Below, piece by piece: positions 1 through 8,083 of a stretch of 64,000 nt of DNA (positions within the stretch are counted from its first letter, which is position 1; each line of letters begins with the position of its first letter). The notes below the pieces were generated by a model. The model was not told the DNA's origin, did not search any database, and saw nothing but the letters and a program-made list of their open reading frames with translations. The stretch comes from Sodalis glossinidius str. 'morsitans' (lineage in GTDB: Bacteria > Pseudomonadota > Gammaproteobacteria > Enterobacterales > Enterobacteriaceae): assembly GCF_000010085.1 (NCBI RefSeq), contig NC_007712.1:1240001-1304000 (forward strand), read 5' to 3'. A program made the translations under genes and the position numbers.

Positions 1-6
1 TCTCCG

Positions 7-330
7 ATGGAGAACGCAAAAACACGCAAAAATTCTGCGGTTGAGTTCATCAGCCGTCACCTCGTTGCATCAGCTTATCAGGCAATCATGCGCGTTAAGC
101 AAACGAACATAGCCAAATTGCTTGGTGTTCCTGATTCAACCATTCTGCGCCGCTCCGAGAAGCTCACAGAAACGATGAATATTCTAGCCGCCAGTGGTGT
201 ACAGGATTTCGTTTTCGAGGGTGAGAAGAAGCTACCACTGGAGCAATACCGCTGGCTGATGTCATCGGCTATGGAGTTTGCGCGCATGCAACTGGAAGCG
301 ACATCAGGCGATAAATGTCTTGTCGCATAG
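7..330 (+). CDS. Phage CII-like transcriptional activator
   Basis: 107-aa DNA-binding protein of the lambda CII / P22 C1 type, which in those phages activates the repressor and integrase promoters and so favours lysogeny. Residues about 30-55 form the helix-turn-helix (core NIAKLLGVPDSTILRR), followed by a helical tail. The length is close to the family's roughly 95-100 aa. It lies directly upstream of small early genes and the replication genes, the normal cII position. The reading frame is intact. The assignment rests on remembered family resemblance and position, not on a search. Confidence 0.7.
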   Translation: MENAKTRKNSAVEFISRHLVASAYQAIMRVKQTNIAKLLGVPDSTILRRSEKLTETMNILAASGVQDFVFEGEKKLPLEQYRWLMSSAMEFARMQLEATSGDKCLVA

Positions 331-339
331 GGGGAAAGA

Positions 340-447
340 ATGAAGCCAATACAAAAGAAAAAGCCTCTGAAGCGGGAACTTCAAAGGCCATATTTCACAA
401 CAAATTACTACCAAATCGAGGAGATAATTATACATGAAGAAACATGA
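340..447 (+). CDS. Small basic phage ORF (35 aa)
   Basis: A 35-aa frame starting with ATG behind a strong Shine-Dalgarno (GGGGAAAG) directly after the CII-like gene. It is rich in Lys and Arg (starts MKPIQKKKPLKREL). It overlaps the next small gene by 14 nt, as tightly packed phage early genes do. I do not recognise the family. Start signal and packing support it as real; function is unknown. Confidence 0.45.
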   Translation: MKPIQKKKPLKRELQRPYFTTNYYQIEEIIIHEET

Positions 448-475
448 TCATTTCAAGCAAGAAGAGGAGCGGTGC

Positions 476-1651
476 CAGGGCTGTTAACTTCTTCCTTCGG
501 CGATAGAAACGGCGTAGTCAAAGTTCAATACATTGCGGTACAGCGTTCGGGAAATGCTTGATACTTTACTCAGAATCATGCAATTCAGCGCGATCGAACG
601 CAATCGAGCCAAGATCCCGGGCTGCTGCCGGATAAGGCAGGCGTCCTCAAACAGGGCAACATCTCGAACATGGTGGTTTTGGTTTTCTATACTCCAATGG
701 CCTCGAATTGCCGCTTGAAACTGTTCTGCATCAAAGAGTGCGGTACTGACTCACCAAGCGGTTTCTGTGCTGACCTCGGCAACACCTTTACGTTTGTGCG
801 TCACCTCGCGAGTCACTTTATATTACTGCCTTCACCAGAGGTTGCCAGTTTTGCGGCAACCATCCTGTAGCCGGAACAAACGTCTGAATCGTGCGTATTT
901 CTATTCGCCCGTGGCCTTTGCCATGGTCGGTATGCTGTTGTGCGGGGGCCTGAAACTTCGGGATCATCTGGCAGACAGCAAACAACTCGGGCTGGTTGTC
1001 TTTCACTTGAACCAACACGTCAGCACCATGAGCTAAGGCTAGAGAAAGTGTTTTTTTGACAGTGCATGGCATCAAGAGTAAAGACGCGACCCGATAGGGC
1101 CAGCGCCTCGATCAGCGCTTGCGTGGCCGGAATTTCGTTCGTTTTTTCAGGCACCTCTACATGCCCGAGCACAATCAGATCCAACTGGGCAAAAGCCGAC
1201 ACCAGCTGCCGTGCGCGCGTATCAGTTACTCGAGAGGCACTGCCGCGTAAAGCTTTGCCATCAAGAGCAACGAACTGTGGTGCCACACCAGACGACGAAT
1301 ATTTTCCGGCATGCTGTCGAAGGGCTTCTTCAAGTCCCTGAACGTCGAGCTTAAGCATAAACCGCCGAATACCTACCCAAGTCGGAGCTTTCTTCCAGTG
1401 CGTGCCAAACAGAGAGTTTAGCTGCTTGAGCCGCTCATTGAGGAAAAGCTCCATTTTCCGTAATGATGTTGCTCCCGACAGCACCGCCAGTAATAACCCG
1501 AAAAGCAGTGGCTCCAGCGCATAGCGCCTGCCTTTCGCTACGCGCTGATCAACCAGTTCAGAAAAAAGTCCTCCAAACAGCATGTTTTCCTCATCGTATC
1601 GACGTGAACACTGGAGACGTTAGTACAAATGATATGAAGTTAACAGCCCTG
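476..1651. mobile_element. ISAs1-family insertion sequence with 10-bp target duplication
   Basis: The element is 1,176 bp. Its ends are perfect 15-bp inverted repeats: CAGGGCTGTTAACTT at 476-490 and its reverse complement at 1637-1651. It is flanked by a perfect 10-bp direct repeat GGAGCGGTGC (466-475 and 1652-1661). A duplication of 8-10 bp is usual for ISAs1. The single transposase gene runs on the minus strand and is decayed. Perfect ends with a broken transposase fit an insertion that decayed in place. Confidence 0.92.
490..1583 (-). pseudogene. ISAs1-family transposase, multiply frameshifted
   Basis: The first 187 codons (1583 to 1020) hold the H-repeat/ISAs1 N-terminal region and the motif VALDGKALRGS with a catalytic Asp. 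The frame then breaks at a run of T around 1050-1056 and resumes as 1075-818 (LALAHGADVLVQVKDNQ). The remainder down to about 490 is still recognisable but again out of frame and interrupted by stops. The usual length is about 370 aa, so the region once encoded the whole enzyme. Homopolymer slippage explains the first lesion. No active transposase is expected. Confidence 0.88.
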
Positions 1652-1781
1652 GGAGCGGTGCTACCTGGATTCACCCGATGGCATTGTCGTCGCGGCAGTG
1701 AATAACAAATCGTTCGCAGAGCGGTTTATTGACGAGTTCCGATTAGCCAAAGATGGAGTCAAAAATAATGGGCGTCGTTAA

Positions 1782-2041
1782 GCAGTTATCGGATTACTAG
1801 AAACATCTGATGGTGAATGGTGACAAGAAAACGCCCCCGACATACGGATGCTGGGGGCTTAAGAACACAAGTTATTGAGGTGCCACTTTAAGTAGCAAAG
1901 TAAATATGAGTCACGCTTTGAAAAAGCGCAAGTAAAAACATCATTGTTACCAGCTGGGCTATCCCGGCAACCTTGAACATATCGCCCGGCGCATAGCTAA
2001 ACGCCTGGTGCAAGAATTCCGCAAGTTGAAGGAGCGTCGTC
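1782..2041 (+). other. Short region with a degenerate frame, no gene called
   Basis: No start-to-stop gene is visible. An open stretch ending at 2049 (…AKRLVQEFRKLKERRHD) has no start codon after the upstream TAA. It looks like the tail of a lost small early gene. The sequence GAAGGAGCGTCGTC just before 2042 provides the ribosome site of the following replication gene. Confidence 0.4.
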
Positions 2042-2802
2042 ATGACTAACGTTGCCTATGCCGATTTCAGGTGTCAAAAGGTAAATTTGCAGATGGAAAA
2101 TAAAAAACAAGGGTATGTTGCTCTGTTCAGGAGTCTGCTGTCTAAGGAGTGGGCCAAAGATACGGCTAAATTGGCTATGTGGATCAGATTGATTGGTGAG
2201 GCATCCTACAAGCCACGCACAGTGAAATTTGCTGGCAAGGGATGGCACCTTCAATTAGGCGAACTCGTCACTACTACTGCTATTCTGGCGCGTAAATTAT
2301 GTGATCAGGATGGGACTGAAAAAAGCAAGCAGTCTGTTATCCGAATGCTGAATTTTTTGTCCGAGAAGGGATGATAACCACCAGAGGAACCAAACTTGGT
2401 ACTGTGATATGTATCACAAATTATAGCCAATATCAAATAGGCTTAGACGATACACCCGCCGATACACGCAAATCCAGATGTGACAATGCTTTGGAGGGGG
2501 CTCCCGGTACACCACCCGATACACCGTTAGAGCAGTTTTTAGCCGGTACACCTTGCGATACACCAGCCGATACAAACAAACTCAGTGCTGGCAAGGCTTC
2601 AGCGTGTATACCCGGTACACCGCCCGAAGCACGACCCGGTGAACAGAACAAGAAGTTAGTAGAACAAGAAGTAAATAATAAAACACATAGTCAACTTGCG
2701 TTGACTGCGAACTGTGAAAAACCGGAACGCAGAAAATTCATTTCATTCGACTACGAGTCCTACCTGAACGCCTACAACGACATCGTTGGAGATGGTGGGT
2801 GA
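2042..2802 (+). pseudogene. Phage replication initiator (O-like), frameshifted and truncated
   Basis: Two adjacent frames (2042-2374 and 2371-2802) read as one protein. The first has the winged-helix DNA-binding region found at the N-terminus of many lambdoid replication proteins (YVALFRSLLSKEWAKD, later QSVIRMLNFLSEKG). The second continues it (MITTRGTKLGTVICITNYSQYQ) and then runs through a Thr/Pro-rich linker with repeated DTPADT-like units. One missing base at about 2368 causes the break. The end (FDYESYLNAYNDIV) resembles the start of the DnaB-interaction domain of such proteins; the rest appears deleted into the following helicase gene. Start 2042 follows AAGGAG at ideal distance; ATG 2093 is the alternative. 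Confidence 0.7.
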
Positions 2803-4023
2803 AGCGATGGGGGGCGGCAACTTTGGCGCGGTGATGGAGACAGCGAAGAAGTGTCCGAGTGCAGCGAATCTCAAGGGGTATGCACGGGTACTGGCCGACT
2901 ATCAGCGTGTGCGGCGCTTCACGGCGTTGTTAGGCGATGGACTGGAGCAGGTGCGCCAGTGCCCGAACCATGAGCGCGCGTTGGCAGTGATGGGGCAGGT
3001 ATTGGCCTCCCTGCGTGATATCGACTGCCCCGCCGACGAAGTCCGCCCAATGCATATCGACGAGCTGATAGCCCCCTACACCGCGCTTTTGGAAAAGTGT
3101 CTGAAGAATGGGGAAGCCTCGGACTCATTGAAAACGGGCATTGAGGAATTGGATGACATTCTTGGTGGTATCAATCCGGTGGACTTGGTGATTGTTGCCG
3201 CCCGTCCCGGCATGGGAAAGACTGAATTTGCCTTGAAGGTGGCGGAGGGTGTCGCTGCACAGCATACTACACGCCAGATTGACACGGAGAACGGCGCGAT
3301 AACTGAAATCGAACGCAAGGGTGTTTTGATTTTCTCGATGGAAATGGATGCGATGCAGGTTATCGAGCGCTCATTGGCGGGAGCCAGTCATCTCCCGGTT
3401 TCGACGCTACGCAAGCCTTGCCGGATGGATGACGGAGGTTGGGCAAGAGTATCTCAGGGACTTCGCCGCTTACAGGGGCTTGATGTTTGGGTCGTGGATG
3501 CATCATCACTGACCATCGAGCAGATACGAGCCATTTCTTACCGGCACAAGCTTGCCCACCCTGCGTTATCGCTGATTATGGTCGATTATCTGGGTCTGAT
3601 TGAGAAGCCACGAGCAGAGCGTAATGACCTTGCCGTCGCGCATATTTCCGGCAGCCTCAAGCGTATGGCAAAGGAGCTGAAAACGCCGGTGATGTCGCTA
3701 AGTCAGCTATCCAGAAACGTAGAGCAGCGCACCAATAAGCGGCCTACCTGTGCTGATTTAAGAGATTCAGGCAGCATTGAGCAGGACGCTCTGACAGCAT
3801 CATCATGCTCTACCGCGATGCGGTGTACAACGAGAATAGTCCAGCGGCGAAATACGCTGAACTCATTGTCACCAAAAACCGGTTCGGCACCCAGGGAACG
3901 GCTTACCAGGAATTCAAAAACGGGCATTTTATGCCAACCGACCAAGAACAAGCTGTGAACGCTTGCCAGAGCAACACTAACGTCGCGCCAATGAAACGTT
4001 ATGCCAGTGGGGCAGCGGTTTAA
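2786..4023 (+). pseudogene. DnaB-type replicative helicase, N-terminally truncated and frameshifted
   Basis: A RecA-fold helicase of the P22 gp12 / DnaB family that unwinds DNA at the phage fork. Visible parts: an N-terminal-domain remnant (CPSAANLKGYARVLAD), Walker A ARPGMGKTEFALK, Walker B LIMVDYLGLI, and the C-terminal LSQLSRNVEQR and RDSGSIEQDA motifs. At about 3790 two extra bases break the frame; the true C-terminus continues in 3805-4023 (MLYRDAVYNENS to the end). Compared with P22 gp12 about 70 N-terminal residues are absent, as though a deletion fused the upstream O-like gene to this one. Probably non-functional. Confidence 0.82.
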
Positions 4024-4046
4024 CGCAAACAGCGAGGAAAATACCG

Positions 4047-4133
4047 ATGACGGCATATTTAACAGAAGAACTCGTGGAGCTGCTTTTCATTGCAGCCCTT
4101 TTTGTTTGGGTGGGTAAATTCAGAGGTGGTTGA
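4047..4133 (+). CDS. Very small membrane protein (28 aa)
   Basis: A frame of 28 codons with one hydrophobic segment (ELLFIAALFVWVG). It lies between helicase and ninB and its TGA overlaps the ninB ATG (TGATG). A GAGGAAA Shine-Dalgarno at about 4034-4040 precedes the ATG. Tight coupling suggests it is a real early gene. I do not recognise it. Confidence 0.45.
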   Translation: MTAYLTEELVELLFIAALFVWVGKFRGG

Positions 4134-4570
4134 TGGAAAAAAGAAGCTTCCTGCTGCGTGATGAACGAATACGGAAAAACCTGAAAGTTTTTATTGATTC
4201 ACTCCCCACTGACGAACACCGCCCCCTCGAAATCACCATCAACGACAGCAAAAGAAGTGAGACGCAAAACAGTCTGCTGCATGCGCTATGCACCGATGTC
4301 TCTCGGCAAGTGTTGTGGGCAGATAAACCCCGCTCGATGTTGGACTGGAAAGCGTTGTTCGTCTCAGGCCATGCCATCGCCACAGGCAGGCCGGGAGAAG
4401 TGGTTACAGGACTGGAGGGGGAGTTTTGCAGCATCCGCGAGAGCACGGCTCAGATGGGCGTGAAGCGCATGAACAGTTTAATCGAATACGCGCAAGCCTG
4501 GGCGGTCGGTAACGGCGTCAGGCTGCGGGAGGTGCGTTATTCAGGGGATTATTTTGGGAGAGCAACATGA
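4133..4570 (+). CDS. ninB: NinB recombination protein
   Basis: About 145-aa homologue of lambda NinB (Orf), which loads recombinase onto single-stranded DNA and can replace RecFOR in phage recombination. Recognisable features: LEITINDSKRSETQNSLL near the N-terminus (NinB: VTIQERNRSLDQNRKL), DVSRQVLWADK, and a C-terminal block with EYAQAWAVGNGVRL. ATG 4133 is preferred over the in-frame TTG at 4130 because it overlaps the upstream stop. The frame is intact and its end overlaps the next ORF by ATGA. Confidence 0.85.
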   Translation: MEKRSFLLRDERIRKNLKVFIDSLPTDEHRPLEITINDSKRSETQNSLLHALCTDVSRQVLWADKPRSMLDWKALFVSGHAIATGRPGEVVTGLEGEFCSIRESTAQMGVKRMNSLIEYAQAWAVGNGVRLREVRYSGDYFGRAT

Positions 4571-4866
4571 AAAAGAGATTACAGAACACCAGCATCACTT
4601 TTCGGATGATGCAGCATTGCCTGTTCAGGCCGACCAAGCGTTCGCGCAACAAAGTCCGCGAGATACTGGGCGAGGATGAAGTAAAAACCTTGCGTATTCC
4701 GACGCAAAGTGAACGCATATTCTGGAGGGTGAACACTCGGCCAAATGAGTTAAACGTGACATCCCCTTACGCTTCTGCCACAGGACTGTTCGGTGCTCAC
4801 TGCGCTGCGCTCCGCCTCAGTCCTGCAACAGAACCGTTGCCAAAGGAAACAGGGGCTAGAACGTGA
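4567..4866 (+). CDS. Unrecognised early phage protein, possibly truncated
   Basis: The start overlaps the ninB stop (ATGA). The first about 50 residues (MKKRLQNTSITFRMM, then RNKVREILGEDEVKTLRIPT) look like a normal basic phage protein. The remainder (SPYASATGLFGAHCAALRLS) has an unnatural composition, and the adjoining DNA to 5066 has no gene. The 3' half may therefore be a junction with foreign or rearranged sequence. I cannot name a family. Confidence 0.4.
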   Translation: MKKRLQNTSITFRMMQHCLFRPTKRSRNKVREILGEDEVKTLRIPTQSERIFWRVNTRPNELNVTSPYASATGLFGAHCAALRLSPATEPLPKETGART

Positions 4867-5081
4867 CAAACTCAACAGAATAAACCCATGTGATTATTAG
4901 CACGCTGTATTTCACTGCCGGAATCAGCGTTCACAGGGCCGGAATGACCGTTCACTTTCACCGGAATACGCAAACCTACGACTACAGCGCTCATATTCGT
5001 GATGTGCGGATGATGCGCGCTCGTACTCGGACTTCAAAAATAGATTTACAAGCTCAGTAAACTTGCATGGGTGGTGAGGAA

Positions 5082-5594
5082 ATGATTATCAGCAAAACCC
5101 CGAAGGTGTGTAAGGACAGATGGCAGACGCCGGTCGAGATATTCCGTGCGCTGGATGCGGAGTTTGGGTTCGGCCTTGATGCTGCCGCCGACCACGATAA
5201 CACCCGGTGTCGCCACTATCTGACCGAAGAGGATGATGCCCTGAGTTGCGATTGGCACACCCGGGGTGCCATTTTCTGCAATCCCCCGTACAGCAATATC
5301 ATGCCGTGGGTGAAAAAGGCCGCCGAGCAGTGTGCGTTACAGCAACAGACTGTCGTGATGCTCCTTCCTTCCGACACCTCGACGGCGTGGTTCGCTCAGG
5401 CACAAAAAACGGCTGATGAGGTGCGATTCATCACCGAGGGGCGATTGTCGTTTATCAGCGCTGAAACCGGCGAGAAGGGTAAGGCGGGTAACAGCAAGGG
5501 CAGCGTGTTGTTCATCTGGCGACCGTGGCGAATAACCCCAAAAGGGATGACTACGGTAAGTAAACAGGTGCTGATTAACCGAATGTGGGGGTAG
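5082..5594 (+). CDS. Phage DNA N6-adenine methyltransferase (Dam family)
   Basis: About 170-aa enzyme that would transfer a methyl group from S-adenosylmethionine to adenine in DNA. The catalytic NPPY motif lies in AIFCNPPYSNIMPW at about residue 65. The N-terminal signature DRWQTPVEIFRALDAEFGFGLDAAA is that of the DNA_N-6-adenine_Mtase phage family; GSVLFIWRP marks the C-terminus. ATG 5082 is chosen over 5067 because GGTGAGGAA sits directly before it. Intact. Such enzymes in early regions of lambdoid phages may protect against host restriction. Confidence 0.9.
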   Translation: MIISKTPKVCKDRWQTPVEIFRALDAEFGFGLDAAADHDNTRCRHYLTEEDDALSCDWHTRGAIFCNPPYSNIMPWVKKAAEQCALQQQTVVMLLPSDTSTAWFAQAQKTADEVRFITEGRLSFISAETGEKGKAGNSKGSVLFIWRPWRITPKGMTTVSKQVLINRMWG

Positions 5595-5596
5595 GT

Positions 5597-5886
5597 ATGG
5601 TAAATCTTCGCAAAGAAGCGCAGGGCCGCGAATGCATGGTTCGTTTGCCGGGAATATGCGGCGGTGATACTGAGACTGTGGTACTGACCCATTACCGCAT
5701 GGCTGGCCTTTTGGTACGGGAATGAAACCCCAAGATTTGTTCGGTGCCTGGGCCTGTAGCCGGTGCCATGACGAAATCGATCGTCGAACCCGTTTAACCG
5801 ATGTTGAATATGCCCGACTGGCACATCTGGAAGGCGTTATTCGCACACAGGCGGTCTTGCTGAAGGAGGAAAAAATATCAACGTGA
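5597..5886 (+). pseudogene. YbcO-like putative nuclease (DUF1364), one-base deletion
   Basis: Reads like E. coli YbcO over its whole length: MVNLRKEAQGRECMVRLPGI, then PETVVLTHYR-type sequence, then KPQDLFGAWACSRCHDEIDRRT and a C-terminal LLKEEKI. Cys and His residues expected to bind metal (CxxCHD) are present. The total is 290 nt against 291 for an intact 96-codon gene; the break is at about 5706, where a Leu-Cys-Gly-Thr stretch is expected. The stop overlaps the GTG start of rusA. Confidence 0.8.
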
Positions 5887-6242
5887 GGCGATACCACATC
5901 ACCCTCCCGTTTCCTCCCTCGGTCAATCATTACTGGTATCACGCCAAAGGCAGACACTTCATCAAAGAGAAAGGCATCCAGTACCGGCGCTCGGTAATGG
6001 CCGAAATCATGCGCCTACGGCTCGCTGTGCGGTTTTCCGGCCAGATTAGAGTCAGGGTGGTGGCGAACCCACCAGACCGCAGGAAACGCGATTTGGACAA
6101 TCTTTTAAAAGCGCCCCTCGATGCGCTCCAGCACGCTGGGGTTTACGAAGACGACAACCAGATAATCGACCTGCACATTATCCGGGGCGAGAAGGTGCAG
6201 GGCGGGAAACTCGACATTACGTTAACGCTGCTGGAGGCATAG
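5883..6242 (+). CDS. rusA: Crossover junction endodeoxyribonuclease RusA
   Basis: 119-aa Holliday-junction resolvase of the RusA family; it cleaves four-way junctions during phage recombination and before packaging. Typical elements: PFPPSVNHYWYHAKGR at the N-terminus, PDRRKRDLDNLLKAPLDAL (the acidic residues DLDN form the active site), then HAGVYEDDNQIIDL. Length matches E. coli RusA (120 aa). The start is GTG 5883, supported by AAGGAGGAAAAAA just upstream and by overlap with the YbcO-like stop. Intact. Confidence 0.93.
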   Translation: MRRYHITLPFPPSVNHYWYHAKGRHFIKEKGIQYRRSVMAEIMRLRLAVRFSGQIRVRVVANPPDRRKRDLDNLLKAPLDALQHAGVYEDDNQIIDLHIIRGEKVQGGKLDITLTLLEA

Positions 6243-6243
6243 A

Positions 6244-6925
6244 ATGAACATTGAGTGGGTGTGGGGCCGGGTCAGATATGCGTTAGCGGATACTCTCATC
6301 ACTAAAAATGGGCAGTTGGGCAATCTGGTGGAGCGGACGCGGATAGAGACCTTGCGTTTCAACCGTAACCCGCCGCGCTTCTTGAGCTACGCGAACGGGC
6401 GCATGGTCAGGGTGCCATCGTCGCCGGTGAAAGCGAAGCAAACGCGAGTCAAGGGCAAATCCGTTATTCTGATGCATGAGTGCGATTATTCTCTCGTGCC
6501 CTGGCGTCGTGCCATCGGCGGCCTCGATGAGCCGTTGCAAGCGTGGATCCGGTATTGCTTGCTACGGTGATTACCGCTACCACGCTGAACAGCTCAAGGT
6601 GGTGCCTTACGTGTGGCAGAAATTCATGGCGCAACAACCGGGGCGTATCTCTGGCAAGGTGAAGCAGCGCTTACAAGGGCTGGCTCTGCTCGCTGTGCAG
6701 GTGGTCGCAGGGGAAATAGATGGTCGCCCGGATCGCTATACCTACGCTGAACTGGCGGATATGCTGGGGGTATGCCCGAACAACTGGAATCAAAACTACC
6801 AGGGGCGATGGCGTGTACTGGTTCAGCTGGTGCATGAAATAGATGAGATGGCACTGAGAGATGTAGGAAAAACCAACAAATTCAGAAAGGAAGTTGCAAA
6901 AGTGAATTTTTCGCCTATAATTTAA
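6244..6925 (+). pseudogene. Late antitermination protein Q-like (DUF1133 type), frameshifted
   Basis: Q proteins let RNA polymerase read through terminators downstream of the late promoter. The first frame (6244 to about 6555) ends with DYSLVPWRRAIGGLDEPLQAW; the second continues GDYRYHAEQLKVVPYVWQKF and holds an HTH-like block (ELADMLGVCPNNWNQNY). The break is a 4-base tandem duplication (TTGC TTGC) at about 6556-6563: removing one copy gives Tyr-Cys-Tyr-Gly-Asp in one frame. The start lies one base after the rusA stop. A late promoter follows at 7027. If Q is dead, late expression of this prophage should fail. Confidence 0.75.
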
Positions 6926-6991
6926 CTATAAATATATATGATGTCTAAATTGTAGCTAAAGCTTGGATGCGTCAAATCCGGCTTTTCAGGG

Positions 6992-7022
6992 CCTCAACTC
7001 CCTCAGGTGGTTGAGGTTTTCT
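6992..7022 (+). terminator. Rho-independent terminator after Q
   Basis: Stem CCTCAAC (6992-6998) and GTTGAGG (7010-7016) with an 11-nt loop, followed by TTTTCT. It ends the early transcript just behind the Q-like gene. Confidence 0.75.
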
Positions 7023-7026
7023 GCTA

Positions 7027-7054
7027 TTGACAGCTACTGATTGCTAAATAAAAT
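7027..7054 (+). promoter_or_regulatory. Candidate late promoter (pR'-like)
   Basis: A consensus -35 TTGACA (7027-7032) is followed after 16 bp by TAAAAT (7049-7054), five of six matches to the -10 consensus. It lies directly downstream of the Q-like gene and about 60 bp before a strong terminator, the arrangement of the lambda pR'-tR' late-control region. Seen in sequence; activity is inferred. Confidence 0.65.
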
Positions 7055-7113
7055 TATTGGGTCGCACATCTGATTTTTGTCCAGTCAGTATCAGTTTTGC
7101 ACAGATGTGCGAT

Positions 7114-7141
7114 AAAGCCTCGGCTAATGCCGGGGCTTTGT
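7114..7141 (+). terminator. Candidate tR'-like terminator
   Basis: Hairpin AAAGCCTCGGC - TAAT - GCCGGGGCTTT (7114-7139, one G-T pair) with only a short T tract. It sits just past the putative late promoter, where antitermination by Q would be needed. It could also end the minus-strand gene that finishes at 7143. Confidence 0.65.
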
Positions 7142-7142
7142 T

Positions 7143-7583
7143 CTAACAAAAAAATCCAAGTGCTTTCTCTAGGGTGGTCATTTTTATATTAGAATCCCCC
7201 TTAAGAACCATATCTGTTCGGTACTCAGCAATAGTTTCTAGTGATGACCATACCGTCGAGTCATGCTTTTGTATACTGCTGTGCTGGGATAAAAGCTCTT
7301 TATCATCGTAATCTTCGACATTAGTATAGAGGGACACGTAGCGTAAAGCTTGTACTCGCGATGATTCGCATTCAGCGCCAAATTTGAACGCATTCTGGAC
7401 GGCTGCAATTGTTGCGATACATAAGCCGGTAAACAGAGGATTTCCAATGGAGGCCATGACAGATGAGCCGAGAAGCAACAAGCAGAAAGTAAGAACTTTA
7501 TCAATTCTGCCTGTAATCACACTAAAAATGCGGTGTAGAACATAAGAATAATAGATTGCGTAAATAGTGTTTTCTCGACTCAT
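7143..7583 (-). CDS. Two-TM membrane protein, SLATT-like, in the late leader
   Basis: 146 aa. Hydrophobic segments at about residues 29-46 (VLTFCLLLLGSSVMAS) and 50-66 form a hairpin; the N-terminal helix and the roughly 80-residue C-terminal part are polar. This layout (helix, two TMs, cytosolic helical tail) matches SLATT-domain proteins, which in other bacteria serve as pore-forming effectors of defence systems; that label is inference. It is transcribed against the late operon, has GAGG before its ATG, and follows a 46-aa ORF by 9 nt. AT-richer than its neighbours and in a typical moron position. Intact. Confidence 0.55.
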   Translation of the reverse strand: MSRENTIYAIYYSYVLHRIFSVITGRIDKVLTFCLLLLGSSVMASIGNPLFTGLCIATIAAVQNAFKFGAECESSRVQALRYVSLYTNVEDYDDKELLSQHSSIQKHDSTVWSSLETIAEYRTDMVLKGDSNIKMTTLEKALGFFC

Positions 7584-7592
7584 AAATCCTCT

Positions 7593-7733
7593 TTAATTAC
7601 TTTTACCGCTTCCCCCTGAATTATTTTGAGATGGCGGTGTAACTGGTTTGGGTTGTTTGGCTTGCTCGTAGATTGTCTTTGCAAGCCCTTTGGGTAGACT
7701 GTCACCAGTAACTTGATGTTTAGGGTTGCTCAT
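7593..7733 (-). CDS. Small Pro/Gly-rich hydrophilic protein (46 aa)
   Basis: A frame of 46 codons starting MSNPKHQVTGDSLPKG, with a low-complexity tail (PVTPPSQNNSGGSGK). ACGGAGAAA stands before the ATG. It lies 9 nt upstream of the two-TM gene, so the two probably form one transcript. No family recognised. An adaptor or antitoxin role for the membrane protein is possible but unsupported. Confidence 0.5.
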   Translation of the reverse strand: MSNPKHQVTGDSLPKGLAKTIYEQAKQPKPVTPPSQNNSGGSGKSN

Positions 7734-7824
7734 AAATTTCTCCGTGTCTGAATAGTAAATTTTGGCGAGTTAACGATATCAGATGTGGAAATGCGCCGCC
7801 AGACGCTATCTGGCACTTAATCCC

Positions 7825-7852
7825 AAGGCTACGCTCCGGCGTGGCCTTTTTC
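7825..7852 (+). terminator. Terminator upstream of the lysis genes
   Basis: Hairpin AAGGCTACGC - TCCG - GCGTGGCCTT followed by a run of T to 7852. It lies between the late promoter region and the holin gene, so late transcripts would need antitermination to pass. It also isolates the lysis genes from read-through. Confidence 0.75.
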
Positions 7853-7903
7853 CTGACCGATAGCCACCCCGGACGAGGTGGCGCAATAACCCTAATAATA
7901 CCC

Positions 7904-8083
7904 ATGGAAAAACTTACTACCGGCTCTGCCTACAGCTGGGCCCTTGTCACGTGCCTGCTGGGTGTGTTCTCGCTCAGTGAATGGGCATTGATTACCGGTA
8001 TCGCCTGTACGCTGGCGACCTTCCTACTGAACTGGATTTACCGGCATAAGGAATACCGTTTTAGGACGAAGCGCGACCAATGA
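7904..8083 (+). CDS. Phage holin (two-TM, class II type)
   Basis: 59 aa with two hydrophobic segments (about residues 10-26, SYSWALVTCLLGVFSL-like, and 29-46, WALITGIACTLATFLLNWIY) and a short basic tail (YRFRTKRDQ). This is the layout of small lambdoid holins that form the lesion releasing endolysin. Start ATG 7904 is preferred to the upstream frame at 7841, which lies inside the terminator. The gene overlaps the endolysin start by ATGA. Intact. Confidence 0.8.
   Translation: MEKLTTGSAYSWALVTCLLGVFSLSEWALITGIACTLATFLLNWIYRHKEYRFRTKRDQ

Larger units (their letters stand above)
434..1781 (+). pseudogene. 53-aa phage early gene split by an ISAs1 insertion
   Basis: With the IS (476-1651) and one copy of the 10-bp duplication (1652-1661) removed, 434-475 joins 1662-1781 as an uninterrupted frame of 53 codons plus TAA. 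The reconstructed protein starts MKKHDHFKQEEERCYLDS and ends KDGVKNNGRR. A good Shine-Dalgarno (GAGGAG, 418-423) stands 10 nt before the ATG. The exact rejoining shows the gene was whole when the IS landed. I do not recognise the family; it lies where lambdoid phages carry small unnamed genes between cII and O. Confidence 0.7.

Noticed and set aside
4867..5066. Possible insertion-sequence remnant (repeated GGAATxxxCGTTCAC phrases around 4919-4965)
   Set aside because: The short repeated phrases recall ends of some IS21-type elements, but I find no terminal repeats, no duplication and no transposase, so I do not call it.
5337..5957. 206-codon minus-strand frame across the methylase, YbcO-like and rusA genes
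   Set aside because: Those plus-strand genes are recognised by motif; the opposite frame has no family content.
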